64,000 nt of DNA from Symbiodinium natans (lineage: Eukaryota; Sar; Dinophyceae; Suessiales; Symbiodiniaceae): the NCBI GenBank assembly GCA_905221605.1, contig CAJNDS010002435.1:717277-781276 (forward strand), written 5' to 3'. The first letter of the stretch is position 1. Every line of letters starts with the position of its first letter. The notes under the pieces are model-generated. The model searched no databases and was not told where the DNA came from. It worked only from the letters and a program-made list of their open reading frames with translations. Made by a program: the position numbers and the translations under genes. Shown here one piece after another: positions 55,083 through 64,000 of the stretch.

Positions 55083-55192
55083 GAGAGAGGGAGAGAGAGA
55101 GAGAGAGAGAGTGGTCCTCTTAAGCGAGGAGAAGAAGAAGAAGGGAGGGAGGGAGGGAGGGAGGGAGGGAGGGAGGGAGGGAGGGAGGGAGG
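55083..55192 (+). repeat. (GA)n followed by (GGGA)12
   Basis: (GA)n at about 55083-55112 and about twelve GGGA units at 55143-55192. The second tract is a textbook G-quadruplex former on the + strand. Confidence 0.95.
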
Positions 55193-55610
55193 TTTGAGCG
55201 TTCAATGTCGTTGCTCCTCGGAGGCTGCTTAAACTTCAACCCATTTGAGACAGAGTTGGGGGGGGGATTTTTGGGAACGCGCCCTATCCCAGATCTCTTG
55301 GGTCGTACCGAGAAACAAGGGCGGGCACCACGGAGACCATTCCACAACGCCTATGAACATGCTCCCCTTTCTCATGGCAACCACCTCCAGCGCCGAAAAG
55401 TTTAACGGTGTCCGAGACAAGGTCGGCTGTGCTGACATCTCCGATGACACCCGCTGCATGGCTCCAGCTTTGCTGCAAACATACGCAACCCAAAGCCAGG
55501 AACTACCCACGACACGGGCCCAAGAAACGTCAAGAGCTACAAAGCTTGTAGTGAGAGCTTCATCCAAGGGGGTCGATTGAAGTTTGGCCCTTCAGAGAAT
55601 TGCTACTTGC

Positions 55611-56441
55611 ATGTCCAGCCTCCAACATTCGGTGCCCGGCCTTGCGCATGGGAGCCGAATGCAGCAACCACAAATGCAAAAACAAGTGCGGAGGCAGGCC
55701 GTGCGGAGTCTCGGGCGTGGAGGAGTCGCATGGTTTTGTTGTTTGTGGAAGAAGTTCAACGTGAATGCTCTTCATTGGGCTGAAGTCCTCGCCAAGCCCC
55801 TTGTGTAGACGTAGGCTGGCTTTAAGGCTGCGTAAGGCCCACAGAGGATTCGGAAATTCACCCGCCAAGGACTACACAGCCAGGAGGCGGAAGGCACTAT
55901 CACCCTCAACTTCGAGCCCTTCCTGCCTAATGAAGACGAGTTCCTCGAACCCGAGTTCGCAGCTTTGCTGCATTTTGCTGCATCAGTGTTTCTCGGTTTT
56001 ATCAGGCTCAGTACAAATCACAAGGAAACTAGCTTTTGACGACCAAGGAAATCTTGCAAGGAGCCTGGTATCGCCGCGAGCCATGGCCTTCTTGGCAGCT
56101 CCCCAGGACATGTGGGAGGTCGGCGCGAGGTCTCAATGAGGACTCAAGTTGAACGCATCTGCTATTCCACATACGACCGTTGCTAGACTTGGCCAAACCT
56201 TTGGTTTTACATGAGTGCTTTCAGAGCTCCACACTTGCTCCGCTCCGACCTACAGCTTCTCAAAGAAGGCCCCGATGTTCTCTGCAAAGCTCCTGCCGAC
56301 CCAAATAGCGCTCTCGCATCCAACCTAAGGACGACAACCTACAGGTCGGCGAGTGTATCGGCCGACGCCTCATTTGGCATGTTCACTGGAGCCTTGGCTT
56401 CTTTTTGGGCAAGCGGGGAAGGTTGCGCGACGTTTCACTGA
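55611..56441 (+). CDS. Exon-like segments of an unrecognised gene
   Basis: 55611-55808 is an ATG frame of 65 codons (MSSLQHSVPGLAHGSRMQQP, ending HWAEVLAKPLV). About 55846-55990, after CACAGAG, reads FTRQGLHSQEAEGTITLNFE, then PFLPNEDEFLEPEFAALLHF. 56211-56441 is an ATG frame of 76 codons (SDLQLLKEGPDVLCKAPADP). They are on the + strand and close together but in different frames. No domain is recognised. Confidence 0.3.
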
Positions 56442-56584
56442 CCGTTTCACGGTGAGCCTCGCTCCCAGCTCGTCAATGCTCGTCGCCTTAGGTCCTTAGG
56501 TTGCCAAAAATTGGGGTCTGTTAGCGAAGCTTTCTACACGTGTGTCTTCAGTTCTTCGATAATTTGGGCTTCAAGAGAACATAA

Positions 56585-57019
56585 GTGAAGGTCTCAAATC
56601 CGATGGTCGCCCCCTCTTTCCCGAGACGCATGCAAGCCCTGAACAACCTTTCCGCCGTCAGAGGAGGATGCCGGAAACTCAGACCGAGCTGGAGATCATG
56701 GCCGCGGATGGGACTACCCAAGGCTGGTTGCGGAATGGGGGCCGAGGGTGGCGCACGTAGCTTTCGAGGTCTCCAACTGCTGCAATCTCATGCTTGTCTT
56801 GGGGCCTTCCTTGGCATGCCCGGAACCCCACGAAAAGCCGGAGAGAGAAGGCACATTTCGCGTGGCTCAGGAGCTCCAGAGAAGAGCTGTTTAGGATCAT
56901 TCGCAAGTCTCCCGGTCACTGTCCGAAAACTGTACTTGTCTGCGCTGGTGCCCCTGGTCCGACGAAGGAAGGGAGGGTTTAGCTATCATGTCTTGCATCC
57001 GGTGAACTCGAGCTGCTAG
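56585..57019 (+). other. GC-rich coding-like block, frame unresolved
   Basis: Three + strand frames are open over much of 56640-56890. One reads HGRGWDYPRLVAEWGPRVAH and VAFEVSNCCNLMLVLGPS, which looks most protein-like. Another reads PETQTELEIMAADGTTQGWL. I cannot choose between them. Confidence 0.25.
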
Positions 57020-57696
57020 GCACCACCACTATCAAAATCACGCTGGGCGACGCGATCACTTTTGGGGAGGCAGGGTATGAGACGCACTTCAGGTTTCAGG
57101 GTGTGACGTTTGTTGGGGATGAAAAATTGCATGCCGCTGCATTCGGTGTGTATGTACAAGCTGTGCATATTTGTATGTGCGATCCGGGTGCGACCCCCCC
57201 CCCCCACCCCCTGCATCCATCGAGTTTTTAATGGCCCATCTAGCCGCAGGAAAGTAGTATGTGAGGCAGAGGAATGAAGGGATGCTGACGTCATGTGCGA
57301 AACAGACAGTACCTCCCGTTCAGCTTCTTCAGGGTGTGTTTCTTAGGGTGTAGTGAGTGTAGTGTTGTAACTTCTGGATCAGGTTTAGAAGGGATGTCTT
57401 CTAGGTGTTGCCTTGAATCTAAAGTTCAAATCAAATTCGGTCACCAAGGAGTCCAGATTTACAATTCCAATTCAATTTCATTGCGAATGGGGGCCAGAGG
57501 AGGATTTCATACGGTGTGGTCGTTAAGGTTATATTTTTAGAATTACGAATGAGGCCTATATAGAGGCGGGTGTCTTGGGCTGTGGCCTGTTAATGTAGTT
57601 GGGATAATCTCAAGAGCTTTCGCACATGTGAGGCCCAAAAGATTGGGACACTTTTGCTCTTCGGCATGGGTTGTGTGAGGAGCACAGCACGCTGGA

Positions 57697-58040
57697 TGTC
57701 TGGGGCAGCCAAAATGCCGCACTGTCCCAATCTTTTGCTTCCAGAACCCAAAGAGTTTGGGACAGTACAGCACTTTTGTCGTCCAGGATAGCAAACCAAT
57801 CTTAAAGAACAAAAATGCTGTACTGTCCCAATCGTTAGGCCCGCCAACTGCGAGAGCCCTGGGTTCCAACAGATTGGCTTTTTTTCTTGGTTTTGGGGAC
57901 AGTACAGCAATCTGCAGCAATTTTACTCTTTGGGATTGGGCTTTCTTTAGCACTTGAGGTCTGGGGCAGCAAAAATGCGTTTCTGTCGCAATCCCTTTGC
58001 CTCGAGACCCCATAAAGTTTGGGACAGTACAGCACTTTTG
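57697..58040 (+). repeat. Three successive hairpins sharing a GGGACAGTACAGCA arm
   Basis: A unit of about 80 bp (TCTGGGGCAGC ... ACTGTCCCAATC ... AAGTTTGGGACAGTACAGCA) occurs at 57697-57779 and again at 57959-58040. Between them TGCTGTACTGTCCC (57814-57827) faces GGGACAGTACAGCA (57897-57910), a perfect 14-bp inverted repeat with a loop of about 70 nt. All three blocks can fold into stems with the same arm sequence. Confidence 0.8.
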
Positions 58041-58402
58041 AGGCCAAGGGTTTTTTTTTTCTTGTGGAAGGCAAGAAACGGTATGGGTCTTTGGCGGGGG
58101 TGGGGTACCATATATTTCAGTATTATACACAGGATGCATATTCAGTTTATGTTTCGTACTTAGAGTTTTGAATAGTTTTGTTTGTTGTAGTTTACTCATC
58201 TTGTGCGTGCACATGCAGAAAACACGTCACAGTGACATGTTTAAGGCATCCTTGCCGGCAGACTGTCTAAAAGATGCTTTTTTTGTCGCAACGTGCGGCC
58301 ATGCTTTCTGCATGTCAATGCCGAAGAGCCCACACCATCCGCAGGCGTGAATATACGTGTCAGGTTCTGAATCCATACCTGCGGCCACACAGACTCAGAA
58401 CA

Positions 58403-58405
<3 letters not shown>

Positions 58406-58440
<35 letters not shown>

Positions 58441-58490
58441 CGTGGAAGAAGAAGAAGAAGAAGAAAAAGAAGAAGAAGAGAGAGAGAGGG
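58406..58490 (+). repeat. (GA)n and (GAA)n microsatellites
   Basis: GA tract about 58406-58436, then GAAGAAGAA with interruptions to about 58490. Glu/Arg-rich frames over it are not reliable. Just upstream, VATCGHAFC near 58290 recalls a RING-finger Cys-His, but its partner cysteines are not visible. Confidence 0.9.
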
Positions 58491-58729
58491 GGAGGTGGGG
58501 TTGGGGGAAACTTGACAGAGCCTGTTCCGGGAGTTTTCACTTGAGACCGGACTTCGGGCGCGCCAGAGCGCGGGGGGGCCTTCGGGCCTTCAAGCTCAGC
58601 AGGAGAAGAAGAAGAGAGAGACAGAGCATGTCCATCAATATCAGCAAACCTTCTTGCGTTTCACAACCACGGTATCATTCTAGTTCGTGGCCTGCCAAAT
58701 CCTTGCAGATGCGCCCTTCTGCAATCCGC

Positions 58730-59440
58730 GGAGGTCAACGGGGGCCCGCAACCGGCGATCTTCTGGCAGGACGGCGATGTCTGGCTGAAGAAGTGAGGCG
58801 CTGCTGAGGGAAGTTTTAGGCAACCAAAACGGCCAGTCGGTCAAGCTTTGGAGTTGGCTGCAGTTTTGCTGTCAGGCGCCCATTTGTTTATCCTATCACT
58901 GCTAGCAGAGCTCTTCTTGAGGAGAGGCTCCACGGCCTGCAGTCAAGCAGAAAGCGAGTTGCAGACTTTACGCCTGAGTGTCAGGCTGCATCTTTGCTTT
59001 CATGACCATCTGCGAACTCCATGAGATCATGTGCAAATGGAGCAAATCCAGGGCTAGCCTGAGAGGAGATGCTCAGAGTTGTTTCAATGTTTTGTCGGCT
59101 CTCAAAAGAAGGAGAGATGACCTAGGCTCGGGACCTTTGTCCATTAAATGGCGGAGCGTCGCTGAGAAATTCATGTTTGGACGCCCGCCCTTTGTCAATT
59201 GAAAAGTCCGGACCTGCATAGAATGATGACATTTTGAGGGAGGGGTGCGAATTACACTTGGATTTGGACACTGTGCAACTACCCCCCTCTTGGGGGGGGG
59301 GGGGGGGGGGGGGGGGCATGGTGGGTGGGGAAGGGTGCATGGGAGCAGGGTTGACACTAGCACTGCTGCTTCAGGGATTGCCTCAGCCGCTGCTCTCCAG
59401 GTTGATGTTGTAAGCCTGTTGCAGCGTGAAAACGTGCGCA
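58730..59440 (+). CDS. Exon-like segments, partly coiled-coil
   Basis: About 58730-58794 reads VNGGPQPAIFWQDGDVWLKK and stops. About 58916-58982 reads LEERLHGLQSSRKRVADF and ends TGTCAG. About 59008-59080 reads CELHEIMCKWSKSRASLRGD and ends CAG. About 59396-59440 reads LQVDVVSLLQRENVRML. The last three are heptad-like, resembling the micro-exons at 26-33 kb. No family recognised; grouping is tentative. Confidence 0.3.
59290..59317 (+). repeat. Poly-G run
   Basis: About 26 uninterrupted G on the + strand after CTCTT, followed by CATGGTGGGTGGGG. Confidence 0.95.
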
Positions 59441-60737
59441 TGTTGTGTGCTTGGTGAGGCCTGACGGCTGCCTGAGCACATCCCAGAAGAGAACATGCAA
59501 AAAGACAAGGTGTGCATGGGGACCCAGGCTAGGTTGCCGGTTGGCCTGGGCATTAAACTACCATTAGGTCTAATACGTGTGTGAAGACCCGACATCGATA
59601 ATCACGAACTGCGGGTGAAAGGACTCGTATGGCCACACTTTGGGCATTCAATTGTCCAGACATCTGCCCGTAGAGCGACAAAATGGTGCAGGTTTATCCC
59701 AGCGAATTCGTGCCACTAGCTCCCACTTGTTGCATGCATTTCCCGGACCAGCATGAGCTCAACTTCCCATTGCAGGCGGCTTTTGGTTCTTTTATAGCTG
59801 TAGGAACTCTCAGTTTTTCATGGCTGGGGCGTGCGAGCGGCCGCCTGACTGGGTGCGGCCCTTGGAGTCGGGGAGACATTGCGACCTGAGAGATGAACCC
59901 AGATGCCACCTCTCCACCATTCGATTGCGCCTGGTTTGTGTACCAGTGCCATGTATCGGCAGGCTGCCGCCACTTGCTTGGATAACCTGCGCCAGTACCG
60001 CGACATTACCAACCGGGAGGCGAGACGTGTCACACCGTGCCGAATCAGCAGCGTTGCGAGTAAACCTGGGATGGCCTGGCAGGGAGCCATCTCATCTTTA
60101 AGCAGTGCATATGTATATATATATATATACTTCAAGCCTGCCCGCCTGTATGATCGCTTGGCCAGGTGGAGCGCGTGCGGCGAAATTTAAATGGGCTGTC
60201 AGACGATGACAAAGCTTCCCTGATTAGGCAGGGTGCATGTGGCGATTGAGGAGGAACCATCCGAGTTGTTCTTGAGACGGTTTTTCCACGAAAAGTGCAA
60301 GGAAGCCGGAAGAGCAGGTCAAGGCCATGGAGGAGGCGCCACCCAAAAGAGTTCCATTAAGTTCCAAAGGGCTTCTTTGAATGGTGCTCCTGGAGATGGG
60401 TGCGAGCACAGCACCAGAGCTCAGATCTGATGCATGTGGGCTGTCAGGGTTTGCTGCGCAGTGTGCTTGTGCAGCTACGTTGTACTTCTAAGCTCAAGTT
60501 CCCAACGCGAAGTATCACTGGTTTTCCTCTTGCACGGCAAAGGTTGCAGGCACGGCCCTTTTCCTTAGGAACCTTCATCACAAACATGTGTATAGGCACA
60601 CCTTCAATACATGGATGTGCCAATGTAGTCCTCGCTTGACATTTCTCTCTACACCTGTGCCGCGGTCTCGGTCCCAGCTAAAGGTTTGTAGACAGATTCA
60701 GACAGATTCTATACATCTGGGGCTTGGCTTACCTCGC

Positions 60738-61139
60738 ATGGTGCAGGTAACATCTAGCCCAGACTTGCCTGGGTCAACAGCCCTGAGAGAGTCCTGCCTC
60801 CAGAACTCACTCAACCCCAAAGCCTCAAAAGCTTCATTTGACTCCTGCAGCCATGTGCGCGGGGCTGCCAGCAAGTTGGCGATGGACACGATGGGACCAG
60901 ATTATTCCCAGTCAGGCTGCTATGAGTGGCCTGTTCCTCAGAATGAGTATGTCCGTACGTGCGCGAGTATGCTGGGTCAATCCTTACGATCGTGGCTAAG
61001 GCTTCTGCCGTTTGCAGACCTCAAGCCTGTGTTCGAGACACTGGATCTTGAGCACTTTGGCCGGATGTTGAACCCTGAGCTCTCTGTGCAATTGAAGGCT
61101 GAACTCCTGTATCAAACATGCAGAAGGCCCGAGATCTGA
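60738..61139 (+). CDS. Unrecognised ORF (133 codons)
   Basis: A continuous frame from ATG 60738 to the TGA at 61137-61139. Central and C-terminal parts look coding: SGCYEWPVPQNEYVRTCASM and DLKPVFETLDLEHFGRMLNP, then ELSVQLKAELLYQTC. A TTTGCAG acceptor precedes the last 120 nt, so the C-terminal part may be a separate exon. An earlier exon-like piece near 59963-60090 (MYRQAAATCLDNLRQYRDIT) may belong to the same gene. No domain known to me. Confidence 0.4.
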   Translation: MVQVTSSPDLPGSTALRESCLQNSLNPKASKASFDSCSHVRGAASKLAMDTMGPDYSQSGCYEWPVPQNEYVRTCASMLGQSLRSWLRLLPFADLKPVFETLDLEHFGRMLNPELSVQLKAELLYQTCRRPEI

Positions 61140-61587
61140 AAGGCACGTACCCTGAAACCACGAGGAGAGGGCTGGAGAGCTCGGTGGTCGTGGTTGGCTG
61201 CGGCACGTGTGGGGGCTCAGAGATAGGTGCGTGGATGGGTTCTTTCTGAACTTCAACCCGATATTTGGAAGCTGTTTTGATCGGCAAGCCACGAGGTCAG
61301 ACCTCTCTAAGGACCTCCACCTGGCATTGGGCTTCCACAAGGCCCGGGGTGGTTGAGATGGTGCGGTTTCTGCAAGGCCACTTCAGGGAGGGTGCAGGGC
61401 ATTGGCTTCTGTTAAGGTTCTTGCAGCAGTGAGGGTTTGCCCATGAATGTGGGACAAGTTACAGTGCTGTTCGCAGATGCAAGCAGCTTGAAGTACTACT
61501 CCCAAACTACAGGTGAGATGATGCTGTCAAAATGCTGAGCAGCAAAAATCCCGCACAAAAATCTGGACACCATGGAGCTAGCAATGG

Positions 61588-62959
61588 ATGGCCAATCGGG
61601 TGGTCATCTTCGCAGAGATACCTGGAACACCACGTTGCTGCTTGGGAACCTTTCCTGCGCATCGTCAGGTATTGTCGATTGACAACGACGAGGCGGTCAT
61701 CCAACACATGAAGGCGGCTCTCCATGCTAGTTCTGGCATGCCTCGGATCACACCTCTGAAAGGGAAGGCAACCATGATGCCATAGGCACAGCATAAGGCT
61801 CCAGGGCCGGTTGGTGGTCAATGTGTGAGTGCGTGCCGATTGCCGCGATTCAGCGCGCTGCCCCTGATGGGCACAACTACCAGCGACAGCCGGCAAAAAA
61901 ACAATCGGGTCTAGGAAGCTAATCGAAACCTCAGCCCTATAGGGTGGCTTTCTGGAAGCCGCCCTGACAGTATCAGGCTCGCCACGGTTCCCTTCCGGGC
62001 CTGACCTTTGCTCTCGGCGACCTCACATCGGATGGCGAGGTAGGTCTGGGAATGGGGGATGCGATGTGTGACACGCTGTCCAAGCAGCCGATAGCCAGCA
62101 ATGAAAAGCCCGTCCTCTCCAATCCACACATGTTGACTTAGGACTACTTGGAAATATTTTTTAATTTTTGGGCACTATAATTCCCAAGAAACAGCAAAAA
62201 TGCTAACTTTTGCAGGGGTTCCGAGTTCAGTATAGTTAAGAGAGGGAGGAGCTTCCTAGGTGGCGGCAGATGGCAGTGCGGACCTCGTGGTGGACAAGAG
62301 CACACTGGACTGCCCCTGAGACTTTGAAAAGTCTTGGGCTTGGTTCTTTGAGTTTCTGTTGGCAAGAAATGTATCGGGAACTGAAACTTAGACCCGAAGT
62401 GTAGCCTGTTCTGAGTTGCAATTTTTCACCTTTGCCTTCGGCCCACAGAATCGATCCCCGACGCTGCAATCTGGACCTGAAGTGGAGCCGCGTTCTTTGT
62501 GTTAGTGTCCCAGGTCCAGGGCCATGGTTTGTTCATTTGATCGGGAGCTTGCAGCGAAGTACTTGGCTTGACCAAACAAATGTTGGATCAACGCTGAGAG
62601 TACCCCATAGACTTTTGCTCTTCCTGTGCCCGAGGCCTTCTTTGCAGCGATGCTGCCGCTGGGCTAATATGTCACTGGGCCCTTTCGTGTGTGAAGGGGG
62701 TCTGTGTCAGTGTCCGTGGGTGATGATGCACGCGGCTTTCCACCGCGAGCCTGCCGCTTATTGCAGCGCCTCTGATCCGCTCAGCGACTCTCGAGTACTT
62801 TGCCCGTTTACAATTGGGATCCATGCGCTTGTGTCCCAAGAGACTGGGCTGTAAGGTTGCGTCCACCGCATGCTGCGGCAAGGGGGCCTCTATGTTGTGA
62901 TCTCTTTCCATGACACCGAGCCGTGCCTTGCAAAGTCGGGCTCTGGATTTCGGACATAA
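61588..62959 (+). CDS. METTL13-like class I SAM methyltransferase, exons
   Basis: Three segments carry the diagnostic motifs in the right order. About 61600-61760: a helix-like SQRYLEHHVAAWEPFL, then QVLSIDNDEAVIQHMKAA, the motif II strand and helix of the family (family: NID.S..VIE.M). About 62262-62310: AADGSADLVVDKSTLDC, the conserved VDKGTLD/DKSTLDC motif. 62861-62959: VHRMLRQGGLYVVISFHDTE, the RxLxPGGxYVxISF strand. Such enzymes transfer methyl groups from SAM to protein lysines or N-termini (EEF1A and citrate synthase for close relatives). The glycine-rich motif I (GCGNS) should lie just upstream of VLSID and was not found, so at least one exon is unidentified. A possible following exon at about 63211-63300 reads DFAAFYRTQWLSAESQDFLV before a GTGAGC donor. 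Confidence 0.6.
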
Positions 62960-63612
62960 GACAGTACTAAGCGTGGCATTGTCCACAGCGGACCGAAGGG
63001 GAGTATTAACTCATGCGGTCCACTGGCGACTTGACAAGATCATCAGTGAAGGGTCTGCCGGGCTCATGATTGGAGCTTGGGGCACACGGCGCACAGCATA
63101 ACCAAGACGATAGTTGCACCTGGCCTCCGGTGATCGAGACGTGGTATCGGTTACAAAGCGACGCGAAAAACTAGAAGTCTGGCTTGAGCGTTTGTGAAGT
63201 CTGTGTCGGGCAGGATTTTGCCGCATTTTACAGGACACAGTGGCTGTCAGCAGAATCTCAGGACTTTCTGGTGTCGCTACTGTCCTTGGCCTTTGAGTTG
63301 GTGAGCCTCGTGGATCTCCAGAGAACTGTAGGACTGTTGGGAGAGGAAAGGGGGCGGTGTAATGTATAGGAGAGTATAGGAAATTCTTAACCGGAAGTCG
63401 ACGTGAGGGATGTTGTATGGTGCGTGACGAAATGGTCAGACCCCTTCTCTCTTCATCCACTCTGCGTCCTGGCGCTCCCAAAGTTGTTCAGTGTTGCCAT
63501 GGTTTTTCAGGACCCCCCGTCCGGGCAGTGACGCTTCGCAAGACTGCAGGAGACGAGGCCCAGATCTGGCTCCAAGAGTTTTCCGTGTTTACCTTGCTCA
63601 TCCTTGCTCTAG

Positions 63613-63810
63613 AACACTCTCGAGGCCTCGCCGCTCGCGGCTGCCCAGCGGCTGCGAGAGCAGCTGCATGCCTTCGAGGCGCAGAGATGGAGCGTCTTAC
63701 GGCGTTACGGTGTCCTTGAGCCCCGGTCCCATGTTGGGAGGCCGAGCGCCTAGAGTCGGCTCCGCTGCTGACGGCAAAGCGTCAGCAAGCTCTGGAGGCC
63801 TCAAAGGGGC
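63613..63810 (+). CDS. Coiled-coil exons near the right edge
   Basis: After CTCTAG a frame reads NTLEASPLAAAQRLREQLHA, then FEAQRWSVL (63613 to about 63700). About 63733-63806 reads WEAERLESAPLLTAKRQQAL, then EASK. Both are heptad-like but lie in different frames, so an intron or frameshift separates them. They resemble the micro-exons of the 20-33 kb gene. The gene likely continues beyond the window. Confidence 0.4.
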
Positions 63811-64000
63811 CCCCTCTCTCCTCCCTCCTCCCCTCCCTCCCCAAATCCACCCAAGAACAGCCTATCCTGTGCCATGTTTTTTTGGGGACGGGAGTATGGC
63901 AGAGCATGGTGAGAGGGTGAGACAAAGTGACTCGAAAGGCAGCGTGGCCGCGTGAGCTCAATTCGAGGACGGGCGCGGAGCACACTTTAAGGCTAGGCCC

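Noticed and set aside
58230-58350. RING finger (VATCGHAFC)
   Set aside because: Only one Cys-x-His-x-x-Cys piece is present; the other six ligands are not visible nearby.
1-64000. CRISPR arrays, rRNA genes, prokaryotic operons
   Set aside because: No spaced identical repeats with unique spacers, no rRNA core sequences and no Shine-Dalgarno-led gene strings; the genome is eukaryotic.

Overview
The window looks like nuclear DNA of a dinoflagellate, probably a photosynthetic one. This rests on a chlorophyll a/c-type light-harvesting protein with a long targeting leader, an array of the plant-type telomere repeat TTTAGGG, introns whose best boundaries include GC-AG and GA-AG types, a 17/21 match to the dinoflagellate trans-spliced leader, abundant simple repeats, and the fact that every coding region I trust lies on the + strand. 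The sequence is a draft: 100 Ns at 26068-26167 mark an assembly gap. I see no rRNA, CRISPR array or bacterial operon. Exon boundaries are read by eye and most are provisional.

Layout, left to right. 356-1734: three-exon secreted 2-oxoglutarate/Fe(II) dioxygenase of the isopenicillin-N-synthase-like type. 1735-4293: low-complexity DNA with an interstitial telomeric array and tetra/pentanucleotide arrays. 4294-5118: intronless plastid light-harvesting protein. 6850-10012: a compound repeat block bounded by inverted copies of a (TA)n / poly-C / GACAGACCCCGGAA element, holding an AT-rich 24-nt repeat field and a ~1.8 kb palindrome of ~101 bp units. 10013-13827: mostly unassigned. 13828-15640: scattered exons of a GT11-like (fucosyltransferase-type) glycosyltransferase. 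17611-19504: TPR protein fused to a second 2OG-Fe(II) dioxygenase. 20485-33323: many tiny coiled-coil exons, probably one very intron-rich gene, interrupted by a 3.3 kb G-rich minisatellite with a 75-nt poly-G run. 33996-36353: a thaumatin-like protein in about six exons. 37252-38142: intronless membrane protein. 40455-41578: secreted repeat protein with a recent 414-bp internal duplication and a frame-shifted Cys-rich tail. 43-61 kb: isolated exon-like segments that I cannot assign. 61588-62959: a METTL13-like SAM methyltransferase. From 63613 to near the right edge: more coiled-coil exons.

The genes form no evident pathway. Two Fe(II)/2OG dioxygenases, a glycosyltransferase, a thaumatin-like protein and a repeat protein suggest secretory or cell-surface functions, but this is only a neighbourhood impression. 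The more unusual content is in the repeats: the inverted-ended compound element, the giant palindrome, the G-rich intron array and the triple hairpin at 57.7-58.04 kb.
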